This document shows positions 5,795 through 9,762 of a DNA stretch of 9,762 bases, one piece after another. Numbering within the stretch: position 1 is the first letter of the stretch; each line of letters begins with the position of its first letter. The DNA lies in assembly GCA_910588285.1 (NCBI GenBank), contig CAJUQB010000141.1, positions 1 through 9,762 on the forward strand, given 5' to 3'. The position numbers were made by a program, and so were the translations under genes. The stretch is from an uncultured Lachnospiraceae bacterium (GTDB lineage Bacteria > Bacillota > Clostridia > Lachnospirales > Lachnospiraceae). Under the pieces are notes generated by a model. That model worked only from the letters and a program-made list of their open reading frames with translations. It had not been told where the DNA came from and searched no databases.

Positions 5795-8071
5795 TTAACC
5801 TGCTGCCTTCAGTTTTTCTTCCAGGAACCCCGGCACCGCGATCCCGGCGCTCCTTGCATAAGCCTTGTAATACAGGCAGATGCGCTCTCCCAGAAGGGTA
5901 TTCCTCCTGCTGATCTCATTCTTGTGGATGGCCATGAACAGCACGCTCTTTTCTCCCGCCAGCACCACCCTCTTCTTTGCGCGGGTGATCCCGGTATACA
6001 GGAGGTTCCGGTAGAGCATGATATAATGGGCCTTCAGTACCGGCATCAGCACGATATCGTACTCGGAACCCATGGCCTTATGGATGGTGGTCGCATAGGC
6101 AAGGTCCAGGTTCACCAAGTCCTCCATGCTGTATTCCAGGCTGCGGTCCTCCCCAAAGTCCAGGCCGATCCGTTTCCCCTCCGGCGTATCCTCCACATAG
6201 CGGATAAATCCCAGATCGCCGTTGGATACCTTATCCGTGTTCTTGGTCTGCATGATGCGGTCTCCCACACGGAATGTCTTTGAACCCACACGGATCTCAT
6301 CCTCCGTGGACTGGAACGGATTCACGATCTCCCGGATGGCGGCGTTCAGATGGTCCGAGGATGCCGCCCCTTCTGTCCGGAATGGTGAGAGGATCTGCAC
6401 ATGCTCGATCCCGTTGCTCTTGATCTCCTGGCAATACTTCTCAATGATGGCCGCTGCTGCGTCTGCCTGGCTGTCACAGGGCAGGAACTGGAAGTCATCC
6501 CCATAATACAGCTTGGTACTGCCGTCATGGATGAACCGCGCGTTATGGGCGATCAGGCTGTCCTTTGCCTGGCGGAATACCTCGTCCAGCACTGTGACCG
6601 GCACAAGGCCGCACTGGATCAGTTCCTTGAACACATTCCCTGCGCCTACGCTGGGCAGCTGGTCCGGGTCACCGACCAGGACGGTCTTCGCCCCTTCCTT
6701 CAACGCGGGAAAGAACTTGCCTGCAAGCCACATATCCACCATGGAGAACTCGTCCACAATGACCAGATCCGCGTCCAGGCTGTCCTTTTTTCTGCCGCGG
6801 CTGCCCTCATCCTCTTCACTGACAAGCCCAAGGCCGCTGTGAAGGGTGCATGCCCCGTCAAATCCGGTACTCTCCGCCATCCTGCGGCTTGCCCGGCCCG
6901 TAGGCGCCATAAGGACGATCTTCCTGTCGGGATGCATCCTGCGGTAAACCTCCAGGATGATCTTCAGAACGGTCGTCTTGCCCGTACCCGGCGAACCGGT
7001 GATGATGGACAGGTTATAAAGAAATGCCGTCCGGACTGCTGATTCCTGTTTCCCGGAAGTACGGAGGCCCTGTTCTGCCCGGACCGCCTCAATGATGGCG
7101 GTAATGTCTCTTGCCTGCGGCCTTTCCTCCGCCAGAAGCCTTGCGATCCGGCTGGCAGTCTCATCCTCCTGCGCGAATGCATTCGGGTGGTAGATGCTGT
7201 CCCTCATGGAGACCACGGAGCCGCCCAGGATCATAGCGTCCAGTTCCCTGCCCACTTCCTCCTGGCGCACACGCATTTCCGGAAGCGGGATCTTTTCATT
7301 CAGCATCTTAAAAGCTGCCTTGCACAGTTCTTCCCTTCCCAGAAACAGATGCCCCTGCTTTCCCTTTGCCTCGTCCAGTGTGCAGTGGAGCGCGCCCCTG
7401 ATCCGCATGGGGTCACGGGGGCGGTTATCGGTTTTCCTTACAATGGCATCCACCCTGCGGAACCCGAAGCCCGGTATCTGGCACAGCTCGAATGGGCTTT
7501 TTTTCAAAATATCCAGACAGGCCGGCCCGAAATGCTGGTAGATCTTCAGCGCCGTCTTCGGCGTCAGCTTAAAGGGCGCAAGGAGCGTCATGATATCCCG
7601 CAGCATCCGGCTCTCCGCAAAAGAAGTCCGGATATCCTCCAGTTTGTTTTCTGTTATCCCCCGGACCTCCAGCAGCCGTTCCGGGTGCTTTTCCAGTATG
7701 TCCAGCGTATTTGTGCCGAACTTTGCCACAATCTCAGCGGCAGTTTTCGCCCCAATCCCTTTGATAAGGCCGGAACCGAGATAGCTCAGCACGCCTTCCT
7801 TTGTCCTCGGTACGATCTCACGCCACTGCTCCACCTGGAGCTGCATGCCGTATTTCCCGTTTACCCATTCCCCTTCCAGTTCCAGCTCCACGGCATCCGT
7901 CATGGGGATCTCATAGCCCACAGCGGTGAAACGGATCAGGTGGTCTTTATACCTTCTCTTATCCCGTGCCTGTTCCGGGATGGCAGTATCTGCGGTCTTC
8001 ACAATGACAATGCAGAATTTATTTGACGGGTTATGGAATATCTTTCCGTCATAAGTACCTGTATAACTCAT
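5795..8071 (-). CDS. recD2: RecD2-type ATP-dependent DNA helicase (SF1B)
   Basis: This encodes 758 residues, about full length for RecD2. The N-terminus is an OB-like domain (YTGTYDGKIFHNPSNKFCIV). Helix-hairpin-helix repeats follow (GLIKGIGAKTAAEIVAKFG near 101-119; GFGFRRVDAIV near 201-211). The motor contains Walker A GSPGTGKTT (359-367), Walker B VIVDEFSM (437-444), motif III GDPDQLPSVGAG (467-478), a motif V region TIHKAMGSEYD (662-672) and motif VI YTGITRAKK (692-700). RecD2 enzymes are 5'-3' DNA helicases acting without RecBC; here a role in element replication or recombination is inferred from the exonuclease two genes upstream. The ATG at 8071-8069 is chosen over an in-frame ATG at 8101 because GGAGG (8079-8083) lies 7 nt before it and the longer form would overlap the small membrane gene. 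Motif V has Met where HKSQGSE is usual. Confidence 0.95.
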   Translation of the reverse strand: MSYTGTYDGKIFHNPSNKFCIVIVKTADTAIPEQARDKRRYKDHLIRFTAVGYEIPMTDAVELELEGEWVNGKYGMQLQVEQWREIVPRTKEGVLSYLGSGLIKGIGAKTAAEIVAKFGTNTLDILEKHPERLLEVRGITENKLEDIRTSFAESRMLRDIMTLLAPFKLTPKTALKIYQHFGPACLDILKKSPFELCQIPGFGFRRVDAIVRKTDNRPRDPMRIRGALHCTLDEAKGKQGHLFLGREELCKAAFKMLNEKIPLPEMRVRQEEVGRELDAMILGGSVVSMRDSIYHPNAFAQEDETASRIARLLAEERPQARDITAIIEAVRAEQGLRTSGKQESAVRTAFLYNLSIITGSPGTGKTTVLKIILEVYRRMHPDRKIVLMAPTGRASRRMAESTGFDGACTLHSGLGLVSEEDEGSRGRKKDSLDADLVIVDEFSMVDMWLAGKFFPALKEGAKTVLVGDPDQLPSVGAGNVFKELIQCGLVPVTVLDEVFRQAKDSLIAHNARFIHDGSTKLYYGDDFQFLPCDSQADAAAAIIEKYCQEIKSNGIEHVQILSPFRTEGAASSDHLNAAIREIVNPFQSTEDEIRVGSKTFRVGDRIMQTKNTDKVSNGDLGFIRYVEDTPEGKRIGLDFGEDRSLEYSMEDLVNLDLAYATTIHKAMGSEYDIVLMPVLKAHYIMLYRNLLYTGITRAKKRVVLAGEKSVLFMAIHKNEISRRNTLLGERICLYYKAYARSAGIAVPGFLEEKLKAAG

Positions 8072-8075
8072 TCTC

Positions 8076-8083
8076 TCACCTCC
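8076..8083 (-). promoter_or_regulatory. Ribosome binding site of recD2, overlapping the upstream stop
   Basis: The minus-strand GGAGGTGA contains the TGA stop of the small membrane gene and sits 7 nt (from GGAGG) before the recD2 ATG at 8071. It decides the recD2 start and implies translational coupling. Confidence 0.8.
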
Positions 8084-8249
8084 ATAAGAGCCATAACACA
8101 AGCAGGCCCGTAATGACTGCCAGGACAGCTCCCAGCAGGGGATACAGCGCCAGACCGCATCCCAGGCGTATCAGCTGGAACGCGTCCCTTATCAGGAGGA
8201 ACAAAAGAAATCCCCCTATGCACCCTGGTATCCATGTTCTTCTTCTCAT
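8076..8249 (-). CDS. Small two-helix membrane protein, 57 residues
   Basis: A basic start (MRRRTW) is followed by hydrophobic segments at about 7-21 (IPGCIGGFLLFLLI) and about 33-55 (ALYPLLGAVLAVITGLLVLW), so two membrane passes are likely, with a short Arg/Asp-containing connector. I do not recognise a family. The gene sits between the exonuclease and recD2, and its stop (8078-8076) is embedded in the recD2 ribosome binding site, so translation of the two genes is probably coupled. GGAAAGG at 8261-8267 lies 11 nt before the ATG at 8249. An upstream in-frame GTG at 8303 would overlap the exonuclease gene and lacks a binding site. Possible roles (membrane anchoring of replication, a toxin-like or holin-like peptide) are guesses. 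Being an ORF of this size, it could be spurious, but its packing and clean helices argue for a real gene. Confidence 0.65.
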   Translation of the reverse strand: MRRRTWIPGCIGGFLLFLLIRDAFQLIRLGCGLALYPLLGAVLAVITGLLVLWLLWR

Positions 8250-8283
8250 TTTCACCTTGTCCTTTCCATAATGTTCTTTGTTC

Positions 8284-9348
8284 TCAGGCGGCATCCACAG
8301 CACTGACCTTTACATGGAACGTCCGGAATTCCGATACCGTCACAAACTGCTCATAGATCTCCGGGTACTGCAGTTTCAACCTTGCCAGGTTGTCCTTGTC
8401 AACGATCATCTTGCGCACCGGGTTGTATGTCAGCGTGTAACGGCTCCCGTCCATATCGCAGATGGCCGTACAGCTTGTACCCATTTCCGCAGCCAGGATC
8501 GCTTTCAGCCTCTGGATGTCGGCCTCCAGCTTTTTGGAATATTTATCTGACTGTTTCTTCTGCTCCTGGAGCTGCATATAACGCATCAGTGTGGACGGCA
8601 TGGTCCCGTTCAGGACAATGGCCCCGGCGTCCTTGTCCGCCCTGCCGCAATACTGCCTGGCGCTGGCGAGGATCACATCCCCGTCCTCCAGATAAGGCGG
8701 CGGGATCTGTTTCTGCACGTGGCTGTTCCAGAATTCCTGTTCCAGGAATATCATCTCTTCCTCATAGGCCATGTCTCTGCGGAGTTCCCGGATAATGACC
8801 TCATCTTCCGTGTTGCCGTACAGACAGCAGAAAAATACCCGGTCCATATCCATGACGGCCATGTAATGCCTGCCCTGGGCTTCATAATGGACCGGCACGG
8901 TCTCCCTGCCGTCCTTCCACCAGTGGTCTTTTGCATTATAGTTCGTGGTCTTGATCTCCAGGACGGCTTTCGTGCCGTCCGTCATGGTGATGAAGTAATC
9001 CACGTCTGCCAGCATGAACGGATAAAGGGGATGCCGGAACATCTTTTTGACCTGATAGATTTTAAGCCCTGTCTTTCTTTCAAATATCTTTGCCACAAGG
9101 TCTTCCAGGAGATGGCCCATTTCCATAGCCACCCAGTTGCCTTCATTTTCCTCCACCGCCGCAATACCCACTTTGTCATAATAGATATCCCGTGCGGTGC
9201 GGAAAGGGGAGATCCCGATGATGGCAGAGACGTCACTGCCGCCGATCCCGCGGCGCCGCCAGTCCAGCCATTTTTCCCTGGTAAGGTCTTCCGTATCCAC
9301 CAGCACCAGCGGGCTGTGCCTTTCCCTCTCCATGTTCGTATCGGGCAT
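8284..9348 (-). CDS. yqaJ: YqaJ-family viral-type recombination exonuclease
   Basis: This encodes 354 residues. The nuclease core shows the family signatures in order: RRRGIGGSDVSAIIGISPF (31-49), MGHLLEDLVAKIFE with Glu82 (77-90), MLADVDYF with Asp115 and Asp117 (112-119), and VLEIKTTN with Glu131 and Lys133 (129-136). The last follows the D...ExK catalytic arrangement of the lambda-exonuclease/YqaJ nuclease fold. A helical C-terminus follows, with a probable coiled coil (YMQLQEQKKQSDKYSKKLEADIQRLK, roughly 250-280). Family members degrade one strand of duplex DNA 5' to 3' to expose single strands for an annealing partner; in this operon the candidate partner is the 516-residue protein downstream. 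AAGGGGGG (9356-9363) is 7 nt before the ATG at 9348. A GTG at 9354 is too close to that site. TGACCATG links it to the upstream small gene. Confidence 0.92.
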   Translation of the reverse strand: MPDTNMERERHSPLVLVDTEDLTREKWLDWRRRGIGGSDVSAIIGISPFRTARDIYYDKVGIAAVEENEGNWVAMEMGHLLEDLVAKIFERKTGLKIYQVKKMFRHPLYPFMLADVDYFITMTDGTKAVLEIKTTNYNAKDHWWKDGRETVPVHYEAQGRHYMAVMDMDRVFFCCLYGNTEDEVIIRELRRDMAYEEEMIFLEQEFWNSHVQKQIPPPYLEDGDVILASARQYCGRADKDAGAIVLNGTMPSTLMRYMQLQEQKKQSDKYSKKLEADIQRLKAILAAEMGTSCTAICDMDGSRYTLTYNPVRKMIVDKDNLARLKLQYPEIYEQFVTVSEFRTFHVKVSAVDAA

Positions 9349-9350
9349 GG

Positions 9351-9512
9351 TCACGCCCCCCTTCTGGCCCTGTGCGTGAAGTTCACTGTACGGATCGTGG
9401 TACAGTTCTTCCAGTACTGGTCATTGGCTTTCTGGACAGCGGTATCCCTGAACGGGTATCCTGCCGCCTGTTTCTGCCAGCTCCTGCCGGCCTTTTTGTT
9501 TCTCATGCTCAT
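9351..9512 (-). CDS. Small basic protein, 53 residues, unknown function
   Basis: This ORF is under 60 codons. It starts MSMRNKKAGRSWQKQAAG, continues with DTAVQKANDQYWKNC, and ends HRARRGA. It is strongly basic, with no membrane segment and one cysteine. I do not recognise a family. AAAGGCAGG at 9521-9529 lies 8 nt before the ATG at 9512. Its TGA (9353-9351) is followed two bases later by the exonuclease ATG, so the two are likely translated together. It is the first gene after the hairpin-rich leader and so the likely first gene of the operon. Its position and binding site make it plausible as a real gene, possibly DNA-binding by charge, but the evidence is only moderate and a leader peptide is an alternative. 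Confidence 0.5.
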   Translation of the reverse strand: MSMRNKKAGRSWQKQAAGYPFRDTAVQKANDQYWKNCTTIRTVNFTHRARRGA

Positions 9513-9572
9513 TCTTTGTACCTGCCTTTCTAAAATGTTTTATCCTCAAAGCCGTTACGGGCATTTGGGCAG
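9513..9572 (-). promoter_or_regulatory. Operon leader, no clear promoter
   Basis: This 60-nt stretch separates the U-run of the second stem-loop from the first gene. A weak -10-like GATAAA is present on the minus strand around 9544-9549, but I see no -35 box at a proper distance. The ribosome binding site AAAGGCAGG (9521-9529) serves the 53-residue gene. If transcription starts locally, the promoter is not canonical; otherwise the operon depends on read-through. Confidence 0.3.
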
Positions 9573-9650
9573 AAAATAAAAAAAGCGGAAATGACCATCT
9601 GCCAAATCCCTGGCGTCCATGGATTTCCATGAACCATAGTCATTTCCGCT
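9573..9650 (-). terminator. Long stem-loop with U-run: second terminator or attenuator
   Basis: A perfect 12-bp stem pairs 9584-9595 with 9639-9650 (AGCGGAAATGAC and its complement) around a 43-nt loop. Inside the loop lie further pairable parts: AAATCC (9604-9609) with GGATTT (9621-9626), and the palindrome TCCATGGA (9616-9623). On the minus strand the stem ends in a T-rich run (9583-9573, broken by one A). Position just ahead of the operon suggests a terminator, or an attenuator if transcription reads into the operon from upstream. Confidence 0.55.
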
Positions 9651-9653
9651 CTT

Positions 9654-9673
9654 AAAGGGAAAGTCATCCCTTT
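9654..9673. repeat. Perfect 7-bp inverted repeat between the two terminators
   Basis: AAAGGGA (9654-9660) and TCCCTTT (9667-9673) are separated by a 6-nt spacer. The hairpin lies 3 nt from the 12-bp stem and close to the distal terminator. It may be part of a folded leader RNA or a protein-binding operator; nothing in the sequence decides which. Confidence 0.4.
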
Positions 9674-9678
9674 TACAT

Positions 9679-9726
9679 AAAAAAGCCAGTAAACCACTGC
9701 CCAGAGGGCATAATGGTACTACTGGC
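9679..9726 (-). terminator. Intrinsic terminator for an upstream minus-strand unit
   Basis: The outer arms GCCAGTA (9685-9691) and TACTGGC (9720-9726) pair perfectly, and an inner TGCCC/GGGCA stem closes on an AGA loop (+ strand sense), with CCA/TGG pairing in between. On the minus strand the stem is followed directly by six U residues (9684-9679). This fits an intrinsic terminator of transcription entering from beyond the right edge. No U-run follows on the plus strand, so it acts mainly on minus-strand transcripts. Confidence 0.7.
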
Positions 9727-9762
9727 ACAAAAATACAAACTTAACAGCGTGTGCAATGCGGA

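Noticed and set aside
7187..8026. Plus-strand open frame (279 codons) opposite recD2
   Set aside because: It lies wholly opposite the OB/helix-hairpin-helix part of RecD2 and shows no family signature.
8072..8101. Longer RecD2 N-terminus starting at the ATG at 8101
   Set aside because: The extra ten residues (MCYGSYGGER) overlap the small membrane gene, and the strong ribosome binding site is placed for the ATG at 8071.
8250..8303. GTG start at 8303 for the small membrane protein
   Set aside because: It would overlap the exonuclease gene and has no ribosome binding site; the ATG at 8249 fits better.
8719..9579. Long plus-strand open frame (286 codons) opposite the exonuclease
   Set aside because: The minus frame has full YqaJ motifs, coupled neighbours and a ribosome binding site. 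The plus frame is Pro/Cys/His-rich with no recognisable domain, typical of the antisense of a GC-rich gene.
1..9762. CRISPR array, tRNA, rRNA or insertion sequence
   Set aside because: I saw no regularly spaced direct repeats, no cloverleaf-like sequence, no transposase motifs and no terminal inverted repeats with target duplication.
9727..9762. Possible C-terminal end of another minus-strand gene at the right edge
   Set aside because: Only 36 nt remain before the terminator stem; a frame can be read but there is too little sequence to call a gene.

Overview
The window is one densely packed, entirely minus-strand gene block that reads as the DNA replication and recombination module of a mobile element from a Gram-positive Clostridia-type host, most likely a gut Lachnospiraceae relative. 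This rests on the strong AGGAGG-type ribosome binding sites before nearly every gene, the moderately GC-rich sequence, and the families present. PcfJ-like and PcfK-like proteins (named after the Enterococcus conjugative plasmid pCF10), a YodL-domain protein and a RecD2-type helicase are typical of clostridial integrative and conjugative elements and related plasmids. No integrase, relaxase, coupling ATPase or phage structural gene is in the window, so element type is inferred.

Transcription runs from high to low coordinates. Region 9513-9762 has no convincing gene. It holds two stem-loops followed by U-runs on the minus strand (9679-9726 and 9573-9650) with a small hairpin between them, then a short leader. 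The genes in transcription order are: a 53-residue basic protein (9512-9351); a YqaJ-family exonuclease (9348-8284); a 57-residue two-helix membrane protein (8249-8076); a RecD2-type helicase (8071-5795); a 516-residue protein with structured ends and a long Ala/Pro/Gly linker, possibly a single-strand annealing protein (5728-4178); a CHC2-like zinc finger/Toprim primase-like protein fused to a YodL domain (4124-2505); a PcfK-like protein with a region resembling the AcrIIA9 anti-CRISPR family (2423-1428); a DUF7666-like protein (1407-859); and the N-terminal 287 residues of a PcfJ-like protein running off the left edge (862-1).

Spacing is tight: an ATGA overlap joins the last two genes, TGACCATG joins the first two, and the recD2 ribosome binding site overlaps the stop codon of the small membrane gene. 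The longer gaps (2424-2504 and 5729-5794) contain hairpins that could tune downstream expression.

Functionally, an end-resecting exonuclease, a helicase, a candidate annealing protein and a primase-like Toprim protein could together copy and recombine the element after transfer. PcfK/PcfJ/DUF7666 are accessory proteins of unclear role. The least ordinary points are the candidate annealing protein, the primase-YodL fusion, the AcrIIA9-like core of the PcfK-like protein, and the stacked hairpins at the head of the operon.
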